Assembly: GCA_963682055.1 (NCBI GenBank)
Contig: OY821742.1
Coordinates: 15,097,752-15,161,751, forward strand
Direction of reading: 5' to 3'
Length of the DNA: 64,000 nucleotides
From: Primula veris
Lineage: Eukaryota > Streptophyta > Magnoliopsida > Ericales > Primulaceae
The position numbers and the translations under genes are program-made. Each line of letters opens with the position of its first letter. Position 1 is the first letter of the stretch. Positions 1-11,445 of the stretch are shown piece after piece. Under the pieces are notes generated by a model. The model saw only the letters and a list, made by a program, of their open reading frames with translations, searched no databases and was not told where the DNA came from.

Positions 1-1637
1 AGGGTGCTCTGAAATATAAAGTACACAACCTCGACAGATGCGCTTAAGCGGCACACAACCATGAATAGGTGTTTCAACCAAAATAGCGGGATCCTGAATA
101 CTGAATACTAAGCCCATAGATAATGCAAAACGAGAAGAAATAAAAGAACGAGATGTGCTGGTATCAAATAAGACATTAGCCCAAGAAGAGCTAACAAGTA
201 AGGTACCTCGAATAACCGATGATTCTCCCCCGTTAGGAGCAGTAACTTGGGGAAGACCAAACACTCGAGCCTGAGAAGCATGCAAACCTTGAGCTGATTG
301 AGACCGCTGAAAACCGCCATGACTTGGGCCGTGATAACCACCTCGAGAAGGCTTCGAAATCTGAGGGGTAGGAGCCTTAGATCCAGAATAACTAGGAGCA
401 ATCAAAGCAGTAGAAAACGAACCAGCGGGAGACCTCGAATAAGAGGAATTTGTCGTACCTCGAGAACATTGTGCCTCGAGGTGTCCGTAACCACCACACT
501 TATGGCACTGTGCCTTAGCACAATCTCGAATCATATGGTCTAGAGATCCACATGCATAACAACCACTCGTACGAACAAAACCAGCTGCAATCGACAGGTT
601 CGAGATAACAGACCTCCTTGGAAAGCCATATGTCTGGGAGTTAGGATGGAAATTTATCTCCCTCGGCCTCTTACGATCACTGCACCATTACCCCCACTAT
701 GGTTATTGCCCTTCAATTGCTTAACATAAGACGAGGTATGACTTGTAGCAACTCCCGGATGGCTGATTTGAAGTAGGTGTGCGCTTATCCGTTTCGTCGT
801 TTTTCTCGGCCGCCATAGCACGTGCCACCAACTCGTTAAATTTTGTACACATAAATACTGCGACTCTACCCTTTATCTTCAGACGTAAAACCTGCTCAAA
901 TCATCGACAACGGAGTTCCTCAGTTGTAACCAACTCTGGGTAATACTTCGATAATCTCAAAAAGTCGAGCTGATACTGATGCACCTCATTGTTGCCCTGA
1001 ATCAAATTAAGAAATTCAATTTGTTTGTCATCACGCAACGGCTGAGGAAAATACTCTTTCAGAAATAAAACTCTAAAATCCTTCCAACTCATAACACCAA
1101 CGTCCTCGAGCTCCTTTGCACTCTTCCATCACTGACTAGCCTCACCCTGCAATTAATGAGTCGTACAAGAAATTCTCAAGTCATTATCGGTTAAAGAAGA
1201 GACTCAAATATATTCTCTACATCCTCAAGCCAACTTTCCGCAACCTCAGGGTCGACACCCCCTTTAAAGATTGGAGGCTTTATACGCTGAAAGTGTGTTT
1301 GGGCAGCTGACGCTCTCGTTTCTCCGCCGCCAACTCCATTTTGAGTACATTGACCCATGTGATTTATCGTCTCTGCCATAGCTTTCATGAAATGCGTTAC
1401 CATCGGATCACTTGAGTTCGTATTATTCTCCACATTTATATCTCCATTGCGTCCCTCATCCATGACATTATGAACAATCGGAGGAGTCTCCTCAGGCGGA
1501 GCTTGCCCTTGAACCTCTTCGGGTGGGACCTCAGCATTTGTCCTCACTCGATTACGGCATGGCACACGATTACCCGTTGGTTTAGACACTTCTTCCGGGG
1601 CAGGATTTCGACCACGGTTACGAGTACGAGTAGGCAT
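1..1637 (-). pseudogene. Ty3/gypsy gag-protease, decayed and partial
   Basis: This is the 5' coding part of a Ty3/gypsy retrotransposon, read leftward and cut by the window edge. The Gag frame starts at 1637 with an Arg/Pro-rich tail, followed near 1290-1200 by a typical plant Gag stretch (PPIFKGG, then WLEDVENIF). A frameshift lies near 1191, and in-frame stops follow near 1157, 1132 and 901; the frame between 1092 and 901 keeps the Gag core (FLKEYFP, LRLSKYYPELV). Two CCHC zinc knuckles (C-x2-C-x4-H-x4-C) are intact at 561-520 and 507-466. Protease-like sequence follows near 180-120, but the active site reads DTS where the family has DTG or DSG. The stops, shift and altered active site make this a dead copy. 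Family assignment is firm; clade is not. Confidence 0.9.
466..561 (-). other. Twin CCHC zinc knuckles of gypsy Gag
   Basis: The two nucleocapsid-type knuckles are C-YA-C-GSLD-H-MIRD-C and C-HK-C-GGYG-H-LEAQ-C, separated by four residues. All eight metal ligands are present although the surrounding frame is broken. Confidence 0.85.
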
Positions 1638-1686
1638 CGGTCCTCTAATCTTACCATCAGTACCGCGAGTTGGCTTTCACTTAGGA

Positions 1687-2517
1687 CAGTGGCGGAGCCA
1701 GAGTTTTGTATGAGGGGGGTCACGTTTCTAGTTAAAAAACAAATCAAGGAAAATAAAATTTCCAAGGCCAACTCATGGTGGATTCCATCAATATTTGTTA
1801 AAATGATATTTAAACAACTTTTGTGATAGTGAAAACTGATCCTGAAAATCGTATAGTGATCCCGAGAATAGTATAAAAGAAAATTTAAATGTATTGATCA
1901 ACTAAGTGAGCTAAGATATTTGTTAATTTCTTCAAAATAATATGTCCCAATGTTACAACGATAATTCAATTAAAACTAATATCCCATATTCGTAGTTTAG
2001 TTAAACAATGAAATTCCTCAAAATTTTAAATTAATTGGACTATTGGAACTCAAAAGACATTATCACAAACATATAAATTAACCATTTCCGTAAAATATTT
2101 AGGGATTTATATTACTTTCTCATCACTTGTGTATTTCATATTCTAAAGTATTTTACAAGATTGATAGGAAAAACATGAAAAGAAAGTATATTGTTTGCTC
2201 GACAGTTATTGACCTATATGTTATTTTCTTTTAGTTTGGTGACTAATGATATTGAACTTAAAAATATAGGAATCAAGTAAATTTTATATGAAAATTAAGA
2301 TTTTATTTCGTAATTTTCTCAAAAAAAACACACACAAAGGCCTTTAGCCACATAGACATATATAGATCCATTCACCAAGCTAATTACCTAAAAACCAACC
2401 TGTGTAACCTTTGTTTTTGGGTAACCTTTGCATATATACCATTATATGGGGGGTATAACAGTCATGATGTCAGGGGGGTTATGTGACCCCTCTCGCCCCT
2501 GTTTGGCTCCGCCTCTG
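1687..2517. mobile_element. Non-autonomous hAT element inside the gypsy leader
   Basis: The left end reads CAGTGGCGGAGCCAGAG and the right end, reversed, CAGAGGCGGAGCCAAAC, a classic hAT inverted terminus. The flanks are ACTTAGGA (1679-1686) and GCTTAGGA (2518-2525), an 8 bp target duplication with one mismatch. The 831 bp interior is AT-rich and shows no transposase frame. It lies between the primer binding site and gag of the gypsy element, so it is the younger insertion. Confidence 0.9.
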
Positions 2518-2525
2518 GCTTAGGA

Positions 2526-3294
2526 GCCATTGATAACTACATATAAGGATTACAAGTAGGGATTAATATCATAACTCACTCTACCAATTCGCTACTAACC
2601 GTAGAAAACTTGCAGGCTAAACAAAAGAAACACAAATTTTGTGTGCAAACATATTATAACACCTTTAAACATCACATATACATTTCTTTCAAAATCTTTT
2701 TTCCTATGTGTAACTATTCCTGCATATATATTTATTTATTTCCCATATCAACGGACTCATGAATACCGGTAGCTAATCGGCGACTCATAAGTTCATCAAT
2801 ATAAAGCAAACAAAAAGAAAAGAAAAGGTACCATCATCTGAGAGTTGCGGCCGCTAACTTTCAAATGATTTTTTTTTGCAAGTATATAAACATATACGTA
2901 TGGAGTACTAACAATAACCGGAATATAACAAGAACGATTATATATGAGAAAATAAAAAGAAAACATGTATAACCAATCATTTACCACCACAATCCATTTA
3001 CTTAATCACAACAAGACGAATCATCCGTTAACTCATGATAACAATATTACAGTTCAATCGCACCAGCACAGTACAACACCACACAACAACAAGCATTACA
3101 CATAAGTCCAGTACACTGTGAAAGTCACATAGAAAGTAAAATCCTATACTTATACCTAAATGAGGTTCGACACAAAAAAAAAAAAGATAAATAATAAAAA
3201 AAAAAAATAGAAATACACCATCATGCCTAATTCAATAAATCACGTGTGTGTCTATCCTACCCAGCAAGCCCCCAAGGTTATCGGAACCCGGTTA
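2526..3294 (-). other. Gypsy untranslated leader
   Basis: This stretch between the primer binding site and the hAT insertion has no convincing frame. It continues beyond the hAT element to the gag start at 1637 and is best read as the 5' untranslated leader. Confidence 0.6.
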
Positions 3295-3306
3295 GCTCTT
3301 ATACCA
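3295..3306 (-). other. Primer binding site, tRNA-iMet type
   Basis: The minus strand reads TGGTATAAGAGC, 11 of 12 matches to the usual initiator-Met primer site TGGTATCAGAGC. It sits three bases from the LTR end, which fixes the element's orientation. Confidence 0.8.
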
Positions 3307-3309
3307 AAC

Positions 3310-5168
3310 TGTCACGACTCGGATTTCTGAAAAAACCCGGTTAGTGAATTTAATAAAAGGGTTTTTGAATAAAGTTGCATTAAAATAGAGTTCAAATGAA
3401 AAGTTGTAAATTTTGGCATGACCCCTGTGTATCTGGTTATTTCTACAAAACAAAACTTGTTAAAGCAACAAAGTATAATTGCATAAAAAAATTCATCAAT
3501 TGTAATTATAAAACGATCCAAAAGGGATAAAACTCATTCAACCGTGCGCACATGTTAACACAAATCACATGGTTTAAATGAATAAGTCTAAACAATAAAA
3601 TTTACGACATCCGCTTATTAGGCCAAACAGGCTCAACTAACAAATATTCCCAAAATAAATAACATGTCTATGAAAAGTGTATGCAGCTAAGGAAAAGTCA
3701 CGGACAATCAACTTTAAGCATCCCCACGACTCACACCAGCACTTGTAAATCGACACGGAACAAAATGTACAGAAAACAAGTAGAGGAGGTAAGAAAACAA
3801 TTTTTCTTTAAACGTGGAGCGTGCATCTAAGCACACACAATATAATAATATGGGACACAATCGGTAATGAGCACATCCAAATACACTCAAATGCACTGTA
3901 ATCAACACGTGCGTATTCGATCAAAAATAAAGTTTGATCACCTGGACACACCATCTACTAACACTACAATACGTCCAACACTCACGCACTTAGACGGAGC
4001 AACGCGTCTAATTGGGACCGGTTTTTAGAGGAGCTAACCTCAAGGTACCGATTTTCCTCTTGCACAATTTAATACTATAGGTAACACACGTCTATTTAAT
4101 ACTATAGGTAACACACGTCTATTTAATACTATAGGTAACACACGTCTATAGTCCGATGCAGGTAACACACGTCTACATCTCACCGTAGGTAAAACACGTC
4201 TACAGTACAAACTTGTTCCAACTTACATGATAAAAATAAATACACATCAGTTTGTCACCACATCGCACCTATATGTGAGCACAGTCAATTATCACCTTAT
4301 GTTCATATTCCAATTCACACAACAATGCAGTTTCATATCAACACACCATAAACAGAACCCACAACTAGATTATGTAACAGCTTATGTAATAATATGAGAT
4401 ATTAAATATAACAAAGACAATAATAATCCACTTTTAAAAATGAAATCAATTTATTCCCCCTTACCGAAACAAACGAGAGCTCGTTTGTAAAAACTCCCAA
4501 ACTCGAGCTACAACCTAATCAGACCTGTACAGCCTAGAGACAGTCCTTAAACAGCTCCTATTATGTAATTAAAATAATCTACGAATCAATATAAAAGACC
4601 AAATTAGGATTAAGAGCAAAACCCCCAAAAACAAGTTTTTTGTAAAAGTGAAAATTAGGGTAGCAGGCTTACACAGATAGATAGAGCTCGAAAAGTAGGT
4701 TAAGAAAATATAATCACGTGTGAAAAACCGATTCCGATCTACCTAAAAACACCCTAAACACCATTGCCTGAAAATCACAAACTTACAATCTGCACGTCCC
4801 TCTCTGGACTTGATCGTCGGCGTTACCAGCGAAGCTCTCCGGTCAAAACTCTCCCTCCCTCGTTGGGTTCTATCTCTCCGGCGTGTATATATATATATGT
4901 GTGTGTATATGAATATGTATTTACTGTATATGTTATATTAGGTTTAACTTTTTCTTTTTGTTTTTATTTTTATTACTTTACTACACTAGCCCACTTACTT
5001 ATAATATCGTACCAATCACCCCCAAACTATCAGATACACTCTATTAAATATCCCATACATATATGTCTATACATATATTTCACACAAATAAATAAACACA
5101 CAAAAATGTAATATCACTATTTTCTTAATAAAATCAATAATGAACTAATGAATTTCCGATACGTTACA
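3310..5168 (-). mobile_element. 5' LTR of the Ty3/gypsy element
   Basis: The plus strand begins TGTCACGACTCGGATTTC next to the primer site and ends ...AATTTCCGATACGTTACA. Read from the minus strand the far end is TGTAACGTATCGGAAATT, so the two ends form an imperfect inverted repeat with TG...CA termini. The LTR is 1859 bp and holds a 27 bp tandem repeat at about 4067-4200. Its outer edge abuts sequence that is continuous at 46261 in segment B, which confirms the junction. The second LTR is outside the window. Confidence 0.85.
4067..4200. repeat. 27 bp tandem repeat in the gypsy LTR
   Basis: There are five head-to-tail copies of a 27 bp unit whose shared core is GGTAACACACGTCTA. The first three are nearly identical and the last two diverge in their first half. 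Confidence 0.85.
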
Positions 5169-5245
5169 ATATATCAAACTAATCTTGCTAACGACAAATA
5201 CAATTCTGTGCTTTACATTCAGTATCATGTACTAATTCTTAATAC

Positions 5246-5303
5246 TCACTGAAGATCAAGTCCCTGAAGTCTAAGATTTATTCTGACCGCAATTGTAAGA
5301 AGT
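5246..5303 (-). pseudogene. Terminal exon-like remnant
   Basis: An acceptor (TCCAG) at 5304 is followed by an open stretch ending LLTIAVRINLRLQGLDLQ and a TGA stop at 5248-5246. Segment B keeps the same frame near 47060 with one substitution but has lost the acceptor AG. The next upstream exon candidate (5400-5480, acceptor TTTAG, donor AAG/gtaatg) carries a TGA in the best frame in both copies. No protein family is recognised. Confidence 0.35.
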
Positions 5304-6310
5304 CTGGACACAAATTTTTAGATCCATTATACATGTACTAATTTCAAATAAATATCCTAGAGAGTATATAAATTTAAATAGAAGAATGTTCATTACCTTG
5401 TTCGCTTTCAATATTTCCAGTTCAATTCAATATAATCTGAATAAGTTGCACTTGCAATCAAGGCCATATTCACATGTTTGACTCTGTTGGCTAAACAAGA
5501 GTAAGTCAACAAAACAACAAACTGAAGAAAAATTCCACTTGATCTCACACTAAATACATAAAAATAACTTTTCCATAACTATATAGAAAAAGTGCTGACG
5601 TGTTGCAGCTAGAGATTTGAAAGTTTTGATAATCCAACACCCACTAATCGGATTCAATGTTATTTTAAAGGGAAATGTTATTCTAACTGAACTGGCCTCT
5701 CATTTTTTTCAAGTATTGCTTGTTTAAGGTCACTCAGTTTTCCAAAGAATACAACACTGATTTAGAGTAAGGTGTTCCTAAAACCCCGACTCAAACAAAC
5801 TCAGTATGCTCAAAGGCGGTCTAGGCGGTCATTCAGGAGGCAATTAGGCCTAGGTGGGGAAAAGTGCATAAAAAAGTTGGCTTAGACGTGACTCACCTAG
5901 CCCCTTTTGAAACCTAGCTCAAATTAAAAGATAAATAATGTTATAAGAAGAGTATACCGTCCTAAAGTATAACCTGTGTACTTAGGCCTGAAGGCACCCT
6001 AGTCCTGCCTTGAAAACTATGTAAAACGACTATGTTGTGATTATCTCTAATACAAAGAAAAACGGGTAACACAAAAAAGAAGCAACAATGGAAAACATAT
6101 TAGCATCAAAAAGTACAATCAACATGTTTTAGATTGGATCACGCTAATGAGACTTCAATACCAACAGCAATTTAAGGATCTGGGGCCAATTGAAAGAAAG
6201 GTAAAACAATGGAAAATTTTAGATCAGTTTCCGTTGGGAACCATAACTCGTCTTGACTATATGAAAATCTGGGAATAAAATAGAAAATTGTTCCTACGAT
6301 AAAGACTTGT

Positions 6311-7002
6311 TTGGTTTATGATCTATTCTATAAACGACTCAATGCTGAATTTAACTTCTTAGTAAGGGGGGTAGAAGACAACCTAATTCTTTTCTGTTTG
6401 ACCAAAGCTTGGACAGCCAATTGCAGGACCACATCTGTAACTGAAAAGCAACTAATCATCAGAAACCAGAAGAAAGAACACAGTATACAAACTAAAAAGA
6501 AGAGTGAATAAAATGCATAAAAAGGAAAACTTAATGAAGTAAAAGTATTAACCTTGATTCTCCAGGTGGAGGGCCTCTGGATCAGCAAAAGAACTAACCG
6601 TAGATGACACCCAAAGCTACAAATAGAAGGTAAATGAATAACTTCTCATAATTAAACAGATCATAATACCACTGACATTGAAATGCGGTCATTACTATGC
6701 AATTCCAAAGATTAAAAGGATTGGAACAAAGTGATCAGTGTTCCATAATAAAGAATTGCACCCACAAAGTCATAAATTATATTCCAATCCAACTGTTATA
6801 TCTTCTTATTTTCTCAAATACAAGAATCTACCGTTCTTCTCTCCATTGCATTGAAGGTGGTGAATGGGTCATAACCTCGTAAAATCAGTTTCCCATAATC
6901 CAACAGTACTCTTAAAATTTCCTTCTCATAAACTCTCCGAGACTGCATTATCGGCCTGAATTGAACAACTAAACTCTTTAAAGTTAACAAACCTATATTC
7001 AC
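6311..7002 (-). pseudogene. Splice-flanked exon remnants, unidentified
   Basis: Near 6616-6552 an acceptor (TTTGTAG) and donor (CAAG/gttaat) flank about 64 bases open in two frames. Between 7002 and 6814 the minus strand has an open 62-codon frame containing FRPIMQSRRVYEKEILRVLL. Segment B (48340-48960) keeps both blocks, with a 4 bp insertion in the first and amino-acid changes in the second. The second block has diverged copies near 8550, 12270 and 55690. No family recognised. Confidence 0.3.
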
Positions 7003-7099
7003 GTATTAACATAACAAGCTGGAGAAAGAACTTAGAACACTACACAAACATTCTTTTATATAAGGAAGTTTTCAGTTACCTTCAATACATGTGAATTAA

Positions 7100-9450
7100 G
7101 GTTTTTTTTTATGGAATTTTAGTTTCAGCTGTTAGCATAGGTAAACATTAAGATCTTAAAGCAAGGGACCATCACCGAAGATATAGCAAACAAATACATG
7201 TCTTCACATAGTAAAGGGTCTATAACAAGATAATTAAAAAACAACCAAAATCAAATCATATCATAGTAAGAACGAAAAATATTCCTAAAACACATTTATG
7301 ATAAACTCATTACATAAGAAAGAAGAAATTACACAACCCATACTAGTAACCTGATCCTATTAAGTACAAGCTTACAATTCTCTTTAAGGGTAGATAATGA
7401 TTCAAATTAAAACAGTTTTTTTTAACTCACATTCAATACTTATTAGATTAGGGATTTACAAACCATGATGTAACAATTTCATCATAAAATTTCAGCATAA
7501 ATAAAATATATCGTATATGAATAGGAAAAGGAAAAGGAACAGACTCACAAGATATTCCTTACACTGAACAACAAAGTTGCAGTTAAAAAACACAGAAACT
7601 AGATCAATTTAATTTAAAAGACACAGAAACCGGATCGAGATTAATTCAAGTTAAAATTAGTTAACCAGATCTAATTTACTTCACATGAAACAATATCCTG
7701 GTGAAAACTGATTCAAGTTGCAATTAATTAACCCAAAATCAATCTGTAAAAACTACTTAGAATTTTCCAAATACAGATCTAATTTATTTAAAGTTGAAAT
7801 TGAATACCGAAAATAATTCAGAGAAAACAGAAAATAGACAGAAATCAATTCAAGTTGCAATTAAATACCGAAAATCGATGGAAGCTAATTAGATTTTTCT
7901 TCACAGTGAACACCAGATCGATATTAATTGAAATTGCAATCAGAAATTAATCAGTAAGACTTAAGTAGAGTTTTAAAAAAAACTAGATCTGACTACTTTG
8001 GAGAAAACAGTAACCATAAAACAAAATTAAAAAGGTAAACATATATACTGGTTAACAGATCCCATAAACTGAAAAGCTAGCACCTCTTTAAAAAGGTAGG
8101 TTATTATTAAATTAAAAAAGAGGATAATTGTTGTCTACCCCCAACTCAAAAGATTTCAAGTGAACCTTTAATCTAGTTGTTAATCTAGTTATTTCATAAA
8201 AGAAAAATCAATCATGGGATGAAAACCCATCAAAAATAGATATATAATAGAATAAACAATACAGAAACCAGGTTAAATTATTAACAGGTCTATAGTCGAA
8301 AGGTAACAAAGAATCATGAATAGAGATAAGAGTCAGTACAGTAACATTCACAAACGGTAAACACAGCTTCACAAGAAACCAATTTGAATTCTTAACAGAG
8401 AATGAATTCTGGTAAAAATATAATATGTAAACAAGATGAGAAATTAAGCTTTAGACAACATAAGAACCTTTAAGAAGAAACCGTACTCTTGAAATTTCCT
8501 TTTCAGGTTAAATTCACTCAAGTCGGTAACAAGCAATATGTGTATCATAACCTCTACGAGACTGCATTAGTTGACTAAACTCTTTAAAGTTAACAAATCT
8601 ATATTCCTAAAAGGAACTTTCAATTACCTTCAACCAGGAATCAATGATTTTCCATTAAGATCATATAACAGTCGGTCATTGCAATATTAAAAACAAATAC
8701 ACGTCTTCACAACAAAAATCAAATCATACGTTAGAAGGAAAAAAATTCCAAAAACACATGTTTGCGATAGTCTCTATGCATCTTAAACCAATTACATAAG
8801 AAAGAATTAAATAAACAATCAATACAAGATTACACTTCTCATTAAGGGAAGATTATGATTGAAAGTAATAACAGTAAAAATTATTAGGGATTTAGAAACC
8901 AAGATGTTACAATTTCATCATAAACAAAAATATATCATAGCGTGGAACCAATTAAATTAATTAAAATCCCTCGAGTCTAAACATACATGAATAGGAAAAG
9001 GAACAGACTTGCAAGAATTTTCTTGTACTAAACAATGGAGGTGCAGTAAAAAAAACCAAAATCAATCTGTAAAAACAATTTAGGATTATCCAAATCTAGA
9101 TCTAATTTACTTAACAAAAAACAGTAACCAGATTAAAATCAATTCAAGTGGCAAATAAACCCGAAATCAAATTTGTAGAAGCGAATTAGGTTTTCCAAAA
9201 CAATAGATCATCTAACTACTTGACAGAAAACACCAGATCAAAATTAATTGAAATTGCAATTAGAAACCAATCAGTAAGGCTTAAGTAGGGTTTTAATAAA
9301 ACAAGATCGAAGTCAAGTAAAATTGCAATTAAGTATGCCAAAATCAATAAGTAGAAAAAAAACTAAGGTATTCAGAAAACTAGATCTAATATTGATTAAC
9401 AAAAAAACGAAACAAAATATTAAAAATAGATTCAACCTATAGAAACCATC
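7100..9450. repeat. Array of degenerate module copies
   Basis: This AT-rich tract has no plausible gene. It is built from repeated blocks such as TCTTCACA..., AACTGATCC..., GGGATTTAGAAACCA and GACTCACAAGA, and from many copies of a block of about 100 bp containing AAAAACTAATTAGG and CTAGATCTAATTTACTTCA. The same blocks recur at 12300-14900, 18600-19500, 23400-24350, 50000-50700, 55900-58100 and 61300-63950. Confidence 0.7.
8600..8650 (-). other. Exon-end remnant with donor site
   Basis: The minus strand reads GGAAAATCATTGATTCCTGG, then TTGAAG/gtaattg. The block recurs near 49160 and 55840 and resembles the end of the exon at 13669-13881 (GGAAAACTCCTTTCCTGG), suggesting that these modules are paralogous. 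A TGA closes the comparable frame. Confidence 0.3.
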
Positions 9451-9452
9451 CA

Positions 9453-9895
9453 ATATAAGACCCGTACAAATTAAAAGGGGAAGACAAAATTAGGATAGTA
9501 GTTAACCTTCCGGAAAAAGGATCTCTCGCTGACCACGCTTAAATCTCTCGCCGAGAGAGAGTAAAATAGGATCGATGGGAAATGTATAGAGAGAGATATC
9601 TCTCGCCGAGAGAGAGAGTAAAATAGGATCGATGGAAAATGTATAGAGAGAGAGATAGGTGTATAAATATATAGAGAGAGGGAGAGAGGGTTAAGGCTAT
9701 AAGACCCGTACAAATTAATCGGGAAGAAAAAATTAGAAGAGTAGTTAAACCTTCCAGAGAAAGATTCTCTCGCTGACGAGGCTTAAATCTCTCGGCCGAG
9801 AGAGAGTAAAAGAGGATCGATGGGAACTGTAGAGAGATATAGGTGTATAAATAGATATATAGAGAGAGAGGGTTAACACTATGCCTATGAGCTAT
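9453..9895 (-). promoter_or_regulatory. Two tandem promoter/first-exon cassettes (A)
   Basis: There are two head-to-tail units, starting near 9453 and 9697. On the minus strand each has a TATA-like TATTTATACACCTATATCTC, a CT-rich leader (CATCGATCCTCTTTTACTCT), GAGAGATTTAAGCCTCGTCA or a variant, and ends with CCGGAAG/gttaac, a good 5' splice site. The leader contains no ATG, so the exon would be untranslated. The upstream part near 9900-10500 is also conserved in B. Promoter activity is inferred from sequence alone. Confidence 0.5.
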
Positions 9896-9899
9896 CACC

Positions 9900-11340
9900 A
9901 ATTAAGTAGCCACCGCGTAATTACTTTTTGGCAAATAAGTCGGTTCTTTAGATTAAAAAGGTACCATTAACGAAAATAGGTTTTGACATAAATTGTTACT
10001 AAAAAAACATGTTATTTTTAACCTATCCACAAATTTAATGTATTAAAAACATGTTAGCTTTAACCTATACACACATTTGACGGAAATTGCTAGTTGGCAT
10101 TTTTAATTGTCATACGAGACAAATTGTTTGCTCACACCTCGGCCTCATTGGTCTCAATTCCGAGACTACTAATCGGTCGAATGACAAACAAATAGTTGAA
10201 TAGAATGTGAGATTATATCATCCTTAAATGGATTGAACTATTTTCAATATCAACTCCAATAGTAGCAACATTCCATGTACAAACTCGACATATACATTGC
10301 CAAAATACAGTATTTGTGGGTCCAATAAACTTGTAGTTCAATCCTAAGTTGCAATTTAATCAACCAAATGAGGGCTTCAACTGCACAATATTTTGGGCAT
10401 CTTTTCACCTTATCGAATAATATCTATTTTTAACCGTATATAAGAGATCGACGTTATGGTTTAATAATCGAATTCGAGCTAATGGATTTTCACGCTGTTT
10501 CGGATTTAGAATATCCACATCACCAATGTCAAGGTTACATCGATCATAAAAAGGTCAAGGTCAGAAAAGTGTTTTTCAAAAATTGAATACGTAATATTAT
10601 TGTTGCAACAACTGATAACTATTTTAGGTAATATATAAGTAAAGTTTTCAAAGATAACCACAATTCATTTATATATAAAGATACAAATGGATGAAACTCG
10701 GGATATCAGCCACCAAACGTCAACTTCTCAAACAAATGTCGCCAAAGGCCCAACTTTTTTGGTAACAAATAGGATAATACTTGGATTAAATTTAAATATT
10801 CGTATTGTTAAAGTTTCCTAACAAGAAAGGAGAATATATAATTTATACAAATTATAATAAAAACCATCAAAATCATTGAAGGCAAGTCCCTTTTAAAGTA
10901 TCAGAACCATAGACCGAAGTTACATAATATATTTGTGGGACAAATACTTGAGTATACATGTATTTAATTCACAAGAAATATATTGATAAGTCGCATAAAT
11001 AAGGCACTTGGATTCATGTTCTCGAACCCATAAGGCAATGACGTTAGCATTATATGTATAAGATAAGATGAACTATTTATCAGGATTTATTATGTTACCA
11101 GATCCAGAAAATCACTAGAATAAAAAAATGTTATGTCTATAGACATTCTGCTAACAAAAACGGGGTTTTCTCCGAAGGTTGCATTGTCATGGAGATGCTC
11201 TATAAAAGTAGAGAAAGTAAAGTGTATAGCACTTAATAAATCGGTAGTTAACAGCAAAACCCTTTAATGGTAAAAAAAACCTTTCATGGCTTCACTCATG
11301 CGTTGACAGAAACAAATTGAACTAGTACAAATAATTAAAG
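9900..11340. other. Conserved non-coding stretch upstream of cassettes
   Basis: No gene is visible. The stretch 10020-10500 occurs once in A and twice in B (49508-49990 and 53400-53880); the rest matches 53880-54720. It would be promoter-distal DNA of the minus-strand cassette array. Confidence 0.5.
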
Positions 11341-11347
11341 AGTTTAC

Positions 11348-11445
11348 CTGGTCAGTAATCATGAGCCACACGAAGAAATGTAAAGGTAATGCAAAAATGA
11401 CCTTTAAGATGGCAAAGGCAAATATGATGATCATGTTCTTATTAG
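11348..11445 (-). pseudogene. Exon remnant encoding a hydrophobic segment
   Basis: This 98 bp block is bounded by an acceptor (GCATGCAG) and a donor (GACCAG/gtaaac). Its open frame contains NMIIIFAFAILKVIFALPLH, long enough for one membrane span. Segment B has the same exon at 54730-54827 with both splice sites and four residue changes, all frame-preserving. This conservation suggests real coding ancestry. I do not recognise the family, and neighbouring exons in frame are not evident. Confidence 0.4.

Noticed and set aside
4764..5111. 115-codon plus-strand frame
   Set aside because: It lies inside the gypsy LTR and has no protein-like composition beyond its first 40 residues.
9471..9901. Ser/Leu-rich minus-strand frames
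   Set aside because: They translate the CT-rich leaders and GA repeats of the promoter cassettes; frames differ between units.
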